From: Nocardia mangyaensis | GTDB lineage: Bacteria; Actinomycetota; Actinomycetes; Mycobacteriales; Mycobacteriaceae | NCBI RefSeq assembly: GCF_001886715.1 | Contig: NZ_CP018082.1 | Coordinates: 3,782,001-3,846,000 of the forward strand | Length of the DNA: 64,000 nt | Direction of reading: 5' to 3' | Part shown: in pieces, positions 54,767 to 62,785 of the stretch | Position numbering within the stretch: position 1 is the stretch's first letter | Layout of the letters: every line of letters starts with the position of its first letter | Made by a program: the position numbers and the translations under genes | Notes under the pieces: model-generated | Told to the model about the DNA's origin: nothing | Databases searched by the model: none | The model's input: only the letters and a program-made list of their open reading frames with translations

Positions 54767-56380
54767 TCATCCCCCGTTCCGCAGGGCCTTCTTGTCGATC
54801 TTGCCGACTGCGGTCGTGGGTAGGCCGTCGGCACGACGCAGCACATCGGGAAGCTTGTACGTGGCAACGCCGCGGTCGGTCAGGAATGCCTTGATCTCGG
54901 ACAGCGTCGGCATCTCGCCGCCGACAACGAGGAAGGCGCAGACCTTCTCACCGAGCACGGCATCGGGCAGCCCGACCGCAGCGGCATGGCGGACCGCCGG
55001 ATGAGCGAGCAGGTGCTCCTCGAGTTCGTCGCAGGAGACGTTCTCACCGCCGCGGTTGATGACGTCCTTGATGCGGCCGGAAACAACGAGATGGCCACTG
55101 GGCAGGCGGCGCACCAGGTCGCCGCTGCGGTAATAGCCGTCCGGAGTGAAGGCGCGGGAATTGTGCTCGGGGGCCCGGTAGTAGCCACGAATCGTGTAGG
55201 GGCCTTTGGTGAGCAGCTCACCCTCCTCTCCGGGAGCGACGTCATCGCCGTCACCGTCGACGACACGGATCTCATCGGCCGGGGACAGCGGCCGACCCTG
55301 CGTGGCGTGGACCAACTCGGCCGGATCGTCGAGGCGGGTGAAGTTGAGCAACCCCTCGGCCATTCCGAACACCTGCTGCAGCCGCGCTTGGAGCGCAGGC
55401 TCGACCTCGCGAGCGTTCACCTCGGCCAAGCGGGCGCCGCCGACCTGCAGCAACCGCAGCGAGGACAGGTCGGCCTCCTCCCATTCGACTGCCGCACACC
55501 ACAATTGCGCAATCGGCGGGACGACCGCGGTAACGGTCACCCGGTTCTGCTCGATCGCGGCGAATGCGTTCTCGGGACTGGGCTCGGTGACGAAGGCTAC
55601 TGCGCCACCCACAGCGATCGTGCCGAGAATGCCGGGACAGGCAAGGGGGAAGTTGTGCGCGGCGGGCAGTGTCGCCAGGTACACGTCGCCCTCGGTCAGC
55701 TCGCACACCTGCGCGCTCGCGGTCGCGTTGTACACGTAATCGTCATGGGTGCGGGCGATCAGCTTCGGCAGCCCGGTGGTACCGCCGGAAACCAGCATGA
55801 GCGCGATATCGCCCGGATCGATCGCCGGTAGCGAGTCGCCCTCGCGCGGCACAGAATTCAGATCGACGAACGGGCCAGGGTCGCCGAGCACCAGCACGTG
55901 GCGCACCGACGGCACTGCCGCTTGCACCTCGGCAGCCAACTCTCGGTAATCGAAGTCACCCATCCGGTCCGCGACAATGTAGCCGACCGCTTCGGAGAGC
56001 CGCGCCAGATGCTCGATCTCGCTACGCCGATGCGCGGGCAACGTGAGCACCGGAATCACCCCGGCCCGCAACAGCCCGAACAACACCGGCACGAACTCGA
56101 CCACATTCGGCAACTGCACCACCACCCGGGCCCCTGGCTCGATTCCAAGCGCACGGAACCCGTGTGCCATCCGATCGGCCTCCGCGTCCAGCGTCGCGTA
56201 ACTACGCGCATCGGCGCCCAGCAGCGCGGTCCGATCAGGATGCCGCCGGGCGGTCTCACGCAGCAGCTCACCGAGCGAGCGCCCCTGCCAGTAGCCAGCG
56301 CTGCGGTACTCCGCGGCCGGCCCGGCGGGAAAGGGAACGTAGCCGTCGCGATGGGCGGTGGACGAGGTAAGGGGAAGCAC
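54767..56380 (-). CDS. mbtA: Salicyl-AMP ligase, MbtA/EntE-like
   Basis: A 537-residue aryl-acid adenylating enzyme. Motifs are ALMLVSGGTTGLPKLIARTHDDY (about residues 180-202), LPAAHNFPLACPG (the aryl-acid binding region), LLQVGGARL, QQVFGMAEGLLNFTRLDD and YRSGDLVRRLPSGHLVVSGR, all nearly as in MbtA. The Asn in AAHNFPL contacts the ortho-hydroxyl of salicylate in this family. It activates salicylate and loads it on the aryl carrier domain of the NRPS at 44393. The start is taken at GTG 56380 with GAGAGG 6 bp upstream; GTG at 56404 would add eight residues. Convergent with the salicylate synthase gene; controlled by the iron box at 56561. Confidence 0.9.
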   Translation of the reverse strand: MLPLTSSTAHRDGYVPFPAGPAAEYRSAGYWQGRSLGELLRETARRHPDRTALLGADARSYATLDAEADRMAHGFRALGIEPGARVVVQLPNVVEFVPVLFGLLRAGVIPVLTLPAHRRSEIEHLARLSEAVGYIVADRMGDFDYRELAAEVQAAVPSVRHVLVLGDPGPFVDLNSVPREGDSLPAIDPGDIALMLVSGGTTGLPKLIARTHDDYVYNATASAQVCELTEGDVYLATLPAAHNFPLACPGILGTIAVGGAVAFVTEPSPENAFAAIEQNRVTVTAVVPPIAQLWCAAVEWEEADLSSLRLLQVGGARLAEVNAREVEPALQARLQQVFGMAEGLLNFTRLDDPAELVHATQGRPLSPADEIRVVDGDGDDVAPGEEGELLTKGPYTIRGYYRAPEHNSRAFTPDGYYRSGDLVRRLPSGHLVVSGRIKDVINRGGENVSCDELEEHLLAHPAVRHAAAVGLPDAVLGEKVCAFLVVGGEMPTLSEIKAFLTDRGVATYKLPDVLRRADGLPTTAVGKIDKKALRNGG

Positions 56381-56560
56381 GATTCGCCTCTCAGGTACTG
56401 GCACGGGAGCCTCTGCAAGTCTTCATGATTCGATGATCAACCGGGCCTCGGAGGCCCACCGAGCCCGGTGACCCGTCCGGAACGAGCACGCACCGGCCTC
56501 GTGGGGATCGCCGACGCGCCGCTCACCACCGAACCCCGACTTTCCGCTTTCGAAATACGC

Positions 56561-56579
56561 TTAGGCTAAGCTAACATCT
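56561..56579. promoter_or_regulatory. Iron box before the salicyl-AMP ligase gene
   Basis: TTAGGCTAAGCTAACATCT matches about 14 of 19 consensus positions; the left half and centre are good, the right half is degraded. It lies 181 bp upstream of the start at 56380 and is the last iron box seen in the window. Confidence 0.6.
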
Positions 56580-56712
56580 CGGCCTGGGCCGTGGGCAAGC
56601 GCCTCGAACTTGGGCGGCACCCCCCGGTTGCCGCCAGATCCAGCGCCCTCGTCCAGCGGCACCGGCGACCGGTCTCGGTACCCAAGTTGCCGGAGACACA
56701 GCGCGTTCTGCC

Positions 56713-56764
56713 TGTGACCGTTTGAAGGTGACGAGCCGGTATCCGGGGTGATCTCCGGTGACGG
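56713..56764. repeat. Direct repeat, copy 1, of a decayed element
   Basis: Begins TGTGACCGTTTG and continues TGACGAGCCGGTATCC then TGATCTCC and GTGACGG. The same series of blocks, with small insertions, recurs at 58023-58086 in the same orientation. The two copies bracket the secreted-protein gene and the palindrome. Similarity extends loosely upstream in both copies (ACAC...CGTT). The element type is not recognised; an insertion-sequence remnant is the simplest reading. Confidence 0.55.
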
Positions 56765-56865
56765 CAGAGGCCCCAGCTCTGCGATCCCGAAGCTGCTCCG
56801 TAACGGACACCCGAGCACTGTCGATGTAATTCCTGTCATATACGCTCGACTTTGGGGAGAGTCTC

Positions 56866-57402
56866 ATGATAACGATGCGCATTCGAGGAATCGTGGGCAT
56901 GACAGCAGCGGCGATTGTCACAGGCTCGCTGCTGTCGGCTGGTTCCGCAGTTGCCGAAGCTCCTGTGGATATTGTTTGCGCTGGCTCCGTCACCGCAAAT
57001 TACTCACCTCCGCTAGTTCCCACACCCCGGCCCACCTCGATTACGTCAGACGCTGAGGTGAATTGTATTGTTTCCAGCGATCCAACCCTCACCTCTGGAA
57101 CCTTTGGTGGCGCTTCGTCGGGCACGATCGGGTGCCTGACCGGTGGCGCAGGAGGTACATTGACCTTCCACTGGAACAACGGGAATTCGTCGACAGCACA
57201 GATCACGAGCGTGACCGCGACTCGACCCAATGGGAATGTGGTCACGGTGAGTACCGGAACAGTGACCAGTGGTCAGTTCCAGGGCGATTCGATCATTACG
57301 GAGGTGACTTTGATAGCGAACGACCAAATGGCTTGCCTACTCGGGGGTGGCGTCTCTTCGGTTACTGGTCCGACCACGGTGACGCTGACGAGCTTGGTCT
57401 AG
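56866..57402 (+). CDS. Small secreted protein, unknown family
   Basis: A 178-residue exported protein. The signal peptide (MITMRIRGIVGMTAAAIVTG and on to about residue 31) ends in SAVAEA. The mature part is Ser/Thr/Gly-rich, all-beta in appearance, with four cysteines (IVCAG, VNCIV, IGCLTG, MACLLG) that could form two disulfides. GGGGAGAG lies 7 bp before the ATG. Codon use is less GC-biased than in the siderophore genes. I do not recognise the family. A truncated, frameshifted relative lies at 59256-59511, with matching blocks around the WN(N/T)G strand and the C-terminal TLTSL/TTLEITSL, so this is a small multigene family that has duplicated locally. Confidence 0.72.
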   Translation: MITMRIRGIVGMTAAAIVTGSLLSAGSAVAEAPVDIVCAGSVTANYSPPLVPTPRPTSITSDAEVNCIVSSDPTLTSGTFGGASSGTIGCLTGGAGGTLTFHWNNGNSSTAQITSVTATRPNGNVVTVSTGTVTSGQFQGDSIITEVTLIANDQMACLLGGGVSSVTGPTTVTLTSLV

Positions 57403-57446
57403 CCTCGACCTTTCGCCAGGCCAGCGGCCTGGACTGATCGGTTTCG

Positions 57447-57486
57447 GATTGCCCGAAAACTGCTGATCAGCAGTTTTCGGGCAATC
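57447..57486. terminator. 40-bp perfect palindrome after the secreted-protein gene
   Basis: Twenty bases starting GATTGCCCGAAAACTG are followed directly by their exact reverse complement, with no unpaired spacer and TGATCA at the centre. It starts 45 bp after the stop at 57402. A rho-independent terminator is the simplest role, although no T-run follows; an intact palindrome of this length could also be the end or target of a mobile element. Confidence 0.55.
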
Positions 57487-58022
57487 AGTAGTGCCCCGGT
57501 CAGCGGGTTGGCTGCCGGGTCCACGGGCCCGGGGAGGTGTTCCCTTTCAGGGGGTGTTGGGATGGTTTGTGCTGTTCAGTACGGTTCAACCGGTCCAGAG
57601 CGGTGCGTAGCAGCCCGGCATGTGATGAGTGGGCGCTGAGTCGTAGATGGGTTCGGCGCGCATGACAGCCAGCCTGGCGGTATCGAAAATAGGTGCAAGC
57701 GAGATGTTTTCGGTGCCCATCGGCGTGCGGGATGGTCGTGGAGGCCGATAGTTTGCATCTGAACGTCGGCTTCGCCGAAAACCGCGCCTCACCGTATTCC
57801 TCCAGACCTCGCGCTCCGACACGCCGATAGTCGAGCGGTTTCAAGTCGAGCGTCTACCGAACTCCCCGCGCATTGGGAAGTACGTGAAGTCGGTCCATAG
57901 GAGAAACCGGAAGCCATCGCGCAGCCACAAGACCACGCCGCGTCGGCGCAACGTCAAACTCCAAAGGAGAGACGCGAACCGCCGGTAGGCCACGTCTACG
58001 GACGATGGCAACACGTTTCGCT

Positions 58023-58086
58023 TGTGACCGTTTGGCGACCGTTTTGAGGCTGACGAGCCGGTATCCAGTATGATCTCCAGTGACGG
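58023..58086. repeat. Direct repeat, copy 2, of a decayed element
   Basis: Contains the same ordered blocks as copy 1 (TGTGACCGTTTG, TGACGAGCCGGTATCC, TGATCTCC, GTGACGG) with about 12 extra bases after the first. It directly abuts the broken 3' side of the IS630-type transposase relic, so the transposase break point lies at the edge of this element. Confidence 0.55.
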
Positions 58087-58103
58087 AAGCAGCCCCGCCT
58101 CGG

Positions 58104-58598
58104 AGCTTTCTCCGGCGGATTGTGATACAGCCCGACCACATCGACGACCTTGTCCACGAACAACGGGTCGGTCGAGAGCTTGAACCCGTCGGCTACATGC
58201 GGTTTCAGCTCGAACTTGCTCCAGATCCGCCCAATTGTCGAGGGCGACAACCCACTTCGTTTGGCCATCGAGGTCCGCGACCAATCCGTCGCATCGACCG
58301 GCTTCTGTTCCAGGGTCGTCGTGAGGACTTCTTCGACCTTGTCCAACAGGATCGAGGGCCGACGCCCCGGCCGTGGCTCATCGGACAACCACTCGAGGCG
58401 TTTCTGCGCGAAGCGCGTCCTCCACTTACCCACCGTTTGGGCCGTGATTCCCAGTTCAGCTGCCACATCGGAATTGGATTTGCTTGCCGCGCAACCCAAT
58501 ACGATCCGGCAACGTTCCGCGAGAGCCTGCGACGACTTGGCTCTACGCGCCCACCGCTGCAACGTTTCATGCTCCTCGACGGTCAACACGATCGACAT
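58104..58598 (-). pseudogene. Truncated IS630-family transposase
   Basis: The first 165 residues of an IS630-type transposase: MSIVLTVEEHETLQRW, the winged-helix N-terminal domain with SDVAAELGITAQTVGKWRTRF, LSDEPRPGRRPSILLDKVEE, STIGRIWSKFELKPH and GFKLSTDPLFVDKVVDVVGLY up to NPPEKA. In intact members the DDE catalytic domain (VLCVDEKSQIQAL and onward) follows at exactly this point; here the frame enters unrelated sequence, so the catalytic half is missing. It is inactive as a transposase. The break coincides with repeat copy 2. No terminal inverted repeats could be matched by eye. Confidence 0.8.
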
Positions 58599-58650
58599 AC
58601 CGTCAGCGCAAGCCAGCACAATCGCAGCCCGTTGCGCCTCACGTCGATTC

Positions 58651-58892
58651 GAGGAGGTCAGCGAATACGTCATCCACGCCGGCGATCCCCCGCATCCCGA
58701 CGTCCTCGCCGAGGCGAAACGGCTCGCCCAGAAGTTCCCCGACCGGTTCGAACTGATCGAGCTCTCCGAAGAGAGTTCGAGAACACGATCGAGCTCGGCG
58801 ACCTCCTCGACACCCGCGACACCCGCGCCAACCTGATCGAGGCCGAGTGCCTGACTCCTCTTGTGCTGCGACGTGTTTCAGCGGCAGGATGA
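58651..58892 (+). pseudogene. Frameshifted 3' fragment of an unknown gene
   Basis: One frame reads HPDVLAEAKRLAQKFPDRF and continues ELIELSEE; after a 2-base AG duplication in GAGAGTT (58771-58775) the sense continues in another frame as FENTIELGDLLDTRDTR to a stop at 58892. The joined reading has the charge pattern and codon use of a real protein, about 80 residues, with no start codon. I do not recognise the family. It begins next to the 5' side of the IS630 relic, which may have interrupted it. Confidence 0.4.
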
Positions 58893-59255
58893 GAATGGCT
58901 CACTGCGTCATTGCGCCCGCGCAAGGCGACGCTTGATCGGCTGCGCGGTCGCAAAAGCTCGCCGTTCGTAGCCGGCCACGTAGACCCGATGGGTGCAGAC
59001 CGCGCGATACCTTCCGGTACCGCGTCGACACCGGGTTATGAGCACCTACGGTGACGGGAACCAGCGCTGGGCACGAAGCGCGGCCGACGGTCGTTATCAA
59101 CCTGTCTCTGCTCTCGAGATCGGGGAAGACCTTGTTTGCCTCTGCGCGGGTGGCCGACTGTCATATTGCACTTCGGTTGGCTCCGGTGGCTACAAGAGCA
59201 TCGGCACGCCACCCGACTTCCGTAGGAGGTACTTTTCGCCCACACCTGAACCCCA
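58893..59255. other. Gene-free region
   Basis: About 360 bp between the frameshifted fragment and the secreted-protein relic. Short frames on both strands have no recognisable motif or ribosome binding site. I see no promoter, repeat or RNA structure that I could support. Confidence 0.35.
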
Positions 59256-59511
59256 TCAAAGGGATGTGATTTCCAGGGTGGTCAATACGAAATTTCTGGA
59301 AACAGTTCCGAGCCCGGCGTTGCAAGCGACCAAGTCGGTAGACACGCCGGTATTGATCGAAAGAAAACTGTGGCCGGCGAACAGCCCTGAAGTGATGTTC
59401 CCAGTGAGGTGACGACCACGGTCGCGCCTGTCAGGGTCGACGTGCGATTCGCGTTGATGGTGCTGGTTTGCCCCGTGTTCCAGGTGATCGCGAAATTCGT
59501 TGTGCCGTGAT
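59256..59511 (-). pseudogene. Truncated, frameshifted relic of a secreted-protein paralogue
   Basis: On the minus strand one frame gives TTNFAITWNTGQTSTINANR and continues to VVVTSLG; after a shift near 59400 the next frame continues TSGLFAGHSFLSINTGVSTD, then LVACNAGLGTVSRNFVLTTLEITSL and a stop. Joined, this matches the second half of the protein at 56866 (LTFHWNNGNSSTAQ, VTSGQFQGDSIITEV, MACLLGG, TVTLTSL). The first half and signal peptide are missing: the relic begins at 59511, one base from the stop codon of the NRPS-like gene. So a paralogue was cut by the event that placed the NRPS-like gene here, or lost its 5' end later. Confidence 0.62.
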
Positions 59512-59512
59512 T

Positions 59513-62485
59513 TCAGGATTCGGTCGGAAGATAGGGCTCTACCAGCAGGTGACGGAGGTAGCGTGCCAGAGTCTCGTGGTTGAAGTCCGGCTCGCGAATA
59601 TCGCTGTCGGCGAGGTGGAGGTCGACATTTCGGCAGTCCCAAAGATAGGTGTCCTGATACAATTCTACTGTCGTTCTTCCGTTGAACACGTTGTCTTCGA
59701 ACATGCTGAGCAGCGGGTACAGCGGCGCCTGGGAATCGTTCGCCCACAACCCCACCCATTGCCGGAACGGTAGGACAGCGAAGGTGTATCCGAAGTGTTT
59801 CGAAAGCAGTCCGAAGAAAGCTTGCAGGGTGACATTTCGCTCCGGGGAGGGGATCAGATTGAATTTCTTCCCCAGTGCGCTTGACTGTTTGGATATTTCG
59901 GATATCGCAGACACCATGTAGTCGACGGTGGTGAGTCCTTCTCGTAGATTGCGCAGGTCGGGGATGGCTTGCAGGGCGATACAGGTTTTCACCATCCGGC
60001 CCCACCATTGATAGTCGGCGCACTGCCCGGTGGCGCTGTGGCAGGTGGCGTAGCCGAGGCGGAAGGTCATCAGCGGCAGACCTTGGGCGGCGGCAAGGTC
60101 GGCGATTTTTTCCATGACCCATTTGCTGCGGACGTAGCCGAGGTCAGTGCTGACGGCGGGCAGGTTTTGATCGATGTCGTCGGCTTCGTGCATGACTGTC
60201 TTGTGGGTGTGTAGATGGCCCCAGCTGTAGACAGAGATGGTCGACGACAAGATCAGTGGTTTGACGCGCTGGTGGGCTGCGAACGCGATCACGTGGCGTA
60301 GTCCTGCCACATTGTCGCGCTTCATATGGGAGTAGGGCTGGATGAAGTTGACCGCGCTCGCACAGTGATGGATGAGGTCGACTCGCTGCGACAACGTGTC
60401 GTAGTCACTGCGGGGCAAACCGAGGTGAGGTTCGGCGAGATCGGCGGTGTAGACCATGACCCGCTGCCAGTCGGTGATCGGTACACGGTAGCGTGTGGCC
60501 ACCTGGCGGAGTCTGTCGGCGGCGTCGATGCCGCGCACAGGGCAGTGCACCATAGCAGCGCAGGTGTCCAGCAACCGTGCCAGCAGGTGCACGCCGATGA
60601 AGCCGGTGGCTCCGGTAAGCATGATATGGCGTGGGGCAGTCAGTTGTGTGTGGTCGAATCCGGCGCCGAAGTCGAGGTCCGAGGGTAGCCAAACATCTTC
60701 TTGCAGCTGGTGAATGGGTTCGCTGTCGAGGGTGGCCTGCTCGCTGTGTAGGCGTTGTCGTAACACCGCGGCAAGGCCGCGCACGCTGGGGCTTTCGTAG
60801 ATGTCGCGGATGTAGGTCCGGGTTCCCAGTCGCTCGCCGATTCTTCTGACCAGCGCGGTAGCTATTAGAGAATGGCCGCCGACGTCGAAGAAGTTGTCGG
60901 TCGCGGTGAACTGGCCGTGGCCGAGAAGCTCGCGCCATACGGTGGCGACGGACGCTTCGACCTCGTCGTCGAAGGCGGTGGGACTTGGCAAGAAGGTCGA
61001 GGAGGCGATGAGATGACGCAGAGCGGATCTATCGATCTTGCCATTGAGCGTCGTGGGTAGTGCGGTGAGGCAGCGATAGAGGCTGGGCAGCATGTAGTCG
61101 GGCAGTTCGTGGCGCATCGCGGCGCGCACTGCGGCGACGACAGCTTCGTCGGAGCTCGATGCGTCACGGAGGACGATGAATGCCACCAGGTGGTTGACCG
61201 CGTCACCGGTGCTCGTATCTGCAAGTACCGCAGCGGCTTTGAGTAATGGGTGCCGCAGTAGCGCGGCCTCGACGTCGCCGAGTTCTACCCGGTTGCCGCG
61301 AATCTTGACCTGGTCGTCGCGACGACCGAGGAACTGGATCGTGGCATCGGGAAGTCGGCGAGCCAAGTCACCGGTGCGATACAGGCGACGACCCAGTTTT
61401 ACGGATCGGATGAAACGTTCAGCTGTCAGGGCCGGGTCCAGATAGCCGCGTGCCAGGCAGTTACCCGCCAAACAGAGTTCCCCGACTCCGCCTTCGGGCA
61501 CTTCATCGAGGTTGTCATCGAGGATGAACGCCTCGGTGTCCATGATGGGCACACCAATTGATGGGGGTTTGTCCTCGCTATGTGGCTCTACCACCCGGTA
61601 GGTGGCGAAGATGGTGGCCTCGGTGGGTCCGTAATAGTCGACGAGGGTGTAGGGCAGGTGGTGCGTGGCCAGTGGATGCAGGGCCTCCCCGGCGCAGAAC
61701 AGGTAGCGCAGCGCCAACCCGTCCGGCACCGCGGTGTCGACGAGTGCTGGAACCAGGACGGTCGGAACGTAGGCGTGGGTGATGTGGTGGTCGGCATAGA
61801 ATCTCAGCAAGGCAACCGGATCTGAGCGGGTGGCCTCATCGAGGAGATGCAGGCTGGCGCCTGCTGCCAGCGGTGACCAGATTTCCCACTGGGTCACATC
61901 GAAACTCGGCCCACCCAGCAAGGTCGAGCGACACTCGGGCCGCATGGCAAAGCGGGTGTTGTGCCAGGCGACCAGGTCGCGCAGTGAGTGATGCTCGACG
62001 ATGACGCCTTTCGGCTCGCCGGTGGTGCCTGAGGTGAAAATGACATAGACCGAGTCCGCCGAGGCCACTGTGGCGGGCCGGAATCCTGACGTGTCCGCAT
62101 CGGCTATTACTGCGTCGACGTCCAGTACCCCTGCACCGGCGACTTCGTCGGGGTCCGAGGCGGTCGCGAGCACGAGGGGTGCACGGCACTGGTCGATGAT
62201 GCGTCGGCGGCGTGCTGCCGGATACCGCCGGTCGATCGGCACGTAGGCTGCGCCGATCTTGATGACAGCCAGCGCCGCGATCACCAGCTCGAAAGACCGG
62301 TGCGCCACGATCGGCACCAAACTACCTCGGGGAATGTGCCTTTGCCGCAACCGGGCGGCCAGCCGGTCGCTGAGCTCGTCGAGATCCTGATACGTCAAAT
62401 GCTGTCGAGGCCCCACGACTGCACGCGCGTTCGGCTGCTCGGCGACCTGCTGACGGAAATGATCGAGAATGGAGTTCTGCGTCAT
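59513..62485 (-). CDS. NRPS-like A-T-R protein (adenylation, carrier, thioester reductase)
   Basis: A 990-residue protein with three domains. Adenylation (about 1-500): IFTSGTTGEPKGVIVEHH, GPTEATIF, YRTGDLARRL and NGKIDRSALR. Carrier: FFDVGGHSLIATALV (Ser539). Thioester reductase (about 615-990): IMLTGATGFIGVHLLARLL and the YVRSK catalytic pair. There is no condensation domain, so it should activate one amino or carboxylic acid and release it as an aldehyde or alcohol, like Lys2-type or carboxylic-acid-reductase-like enzymes. The A-domain start of the binding pocket is FDVTQWEIW (Asp196 at the usual amino-group position), so an alpha-amino acid substrate is likely. Its GC content is lower than that of the siderophore genes. 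No tailoring gene is adjacent, only an upstream HTH regulator; product unknown. Confidence 0.85.
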   Translation of the reverse strand: MTQNSILDHFRQQVAEQPNARAVVGPRQHLTYQDLDELSDRLAARLRQRHIPRGSLVPIVAHRSFELVIAALAVIKIGAAYVPIDRRYPAARRRRIIDQCRAPLVLATASDPDEVAGAGVLDVDAVIADADTSGFRPATVASADSVYVIFTSGTTGEPKGVIVEHHSLRDLVAWHNTRFAMRPECRSTLLGGPSFDVTQWEIWSPLAAGASLHLLDEATRSDPVALLRFYADHHITHAYVPTVLVPALVDTAVPDGLALRYLFCAGEALHPLATHHLPYTLVDYYGPTEATIFATYRVVEPHSEDKPPSIGVPIMDTEAFILDDNLDEVPEGGVGELCLAGNCLARGYLDPALTAERFIRSVKLGRRLYRTGDLARRLPDATIQFLGRRDDQVKIRGNRVELGDVEAALLRHPLLKAAAVLADTSTGDAVNHLVAFIVLRDASSSDEAVVAAVRAAMRHELPDYMLPSLYRCLTALPTTLNGKIDRSALRHLIASSTFLPSPTAFDDEVEASVATVWRELLGHGQFTATDNFFDVGGHSLIATALVRRIGERLGTRTYIRDIYESPSVRGLAAVLRQRLHSEQATLDSEPIHQLQEDVWLPSDLDFGAGFDHTQLTAPRHIMLTGATGFIGVHLLARLLDTCAAMVHCPVRGIDAADRLRQVATRYRVPITDWQRVMVYTADLAEPHLGLPRSDYDTLSQRVDLIHHCASAVNFIQPYSHMKRDNVAGLRHVIAFAAHQRVKPLILSSTISVYSWGHLHTHKTVMHEADDIDQNLPAVSTDLGYVRSKWVMEKIADLAAAQGLPLMTFRLGYATCHSATGQCADYQWWGRMVKTCIALQAIPDLRNLREGLTTVDYMVSAISEISKQSSALGKKFNLIPSPERNVTLQAFFGLLSKHFGYTFAVLPFRQWVGLWANDSQAPLYPLLSMFEDNVFNGRTTVELYQDTYLWDCRNVDLHLADSDIREPDFNHETLARYLRHLLVEPYLPTES

Positions 62486-62785
62486 TGCGAAACATCCTTG
62501 CCCGGCAGGTCACGAACCGAGCTGGGTGGCAGAATCATTCGCAACGGTCAACTCGGCCTGGCCCGACCTGTGGAGTGAACTCAACTGTCGCAGTACAGTC
62601 CGGCGATGCGACAGTCGCTAGAAATTCTAGCGACAAGGCTTTGGTGTGCACCAAGCGAATTTGGTGTCTTTCTCTAGTTGGATTTGTGGTGGATTCCCGG
62701 CGAATGTCATGGACAGTCGCACAATGACTCCGATACCGATATAGATTTGGACGACCATGCGGCGCGCCAGCCACCGATTCCGCAG
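62486..62785. promoter_or_regulatory. 300-bp gap upstream of the A-T-R gene
   Basis: Both flanking genes are on the minus strand, so this gap holds the promoter and leader of the A-T-R gene. AAGGATG just before 62485 is a weak ribosome binding site. The stretch GCGACAGTCGCTAGAAATTCTAGCGACAAGG near 62606-62637 contains overlapping inverted repeats (GTCGCTAGAA/TTCTAGCGAC), a plausible operator. No gene is seen. Confidence 0.45.
62619..62638. promoter_or_regulatory. Perfect palindrome upstream of the A-T-R gene
   Basis: GTCGCTAGAA-TTCTAGCGAC is a 20-bp perfect inverted repeat about 140 bp before the start of the A-T-R gene. Length and position fit a regulator dimer site; the adjacent HTH gene is a natural candidate for the binding protein. 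Confidence 0.55.

Larger units (their letters stand above)
56381..56865. promoter_or_regulatory. Divergent gap with iron box and a decayed repeat copy
   Basis: This 485-bp gap holds the leader of the salicyl-AMP ligase, the iron box at 56561-56579, and one copy of a short repeated element (56713-56764). GGGGAGAG near 56852-56859 is the ribosome binding site of the secreted-protein gene at 56866. I see no gene in the gap. Confidence 0.45.
57403..58103. other. Gene-free decayed region
   Basis: No supported gene in 700 bp. It starts with the long palindrome at 57447 and ends with repeat copy 2 against the truncated transposase. Several short minus-strand frames (for example one ending TDFTYFPMRGEFG near 57850) look like worn fragments, perhaps of transposases, but none has enough motif content to call. 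Base composition is lower in GC than the operons on either side. Confidence 0.4.

Noticed and set aside
57500..58080. Several minus-strand short frames that might be transposase genes (for example TDFTYFPMRGEFG)
   Set aside because: Too short, no complete domain or start context; kept only as a decayed region.
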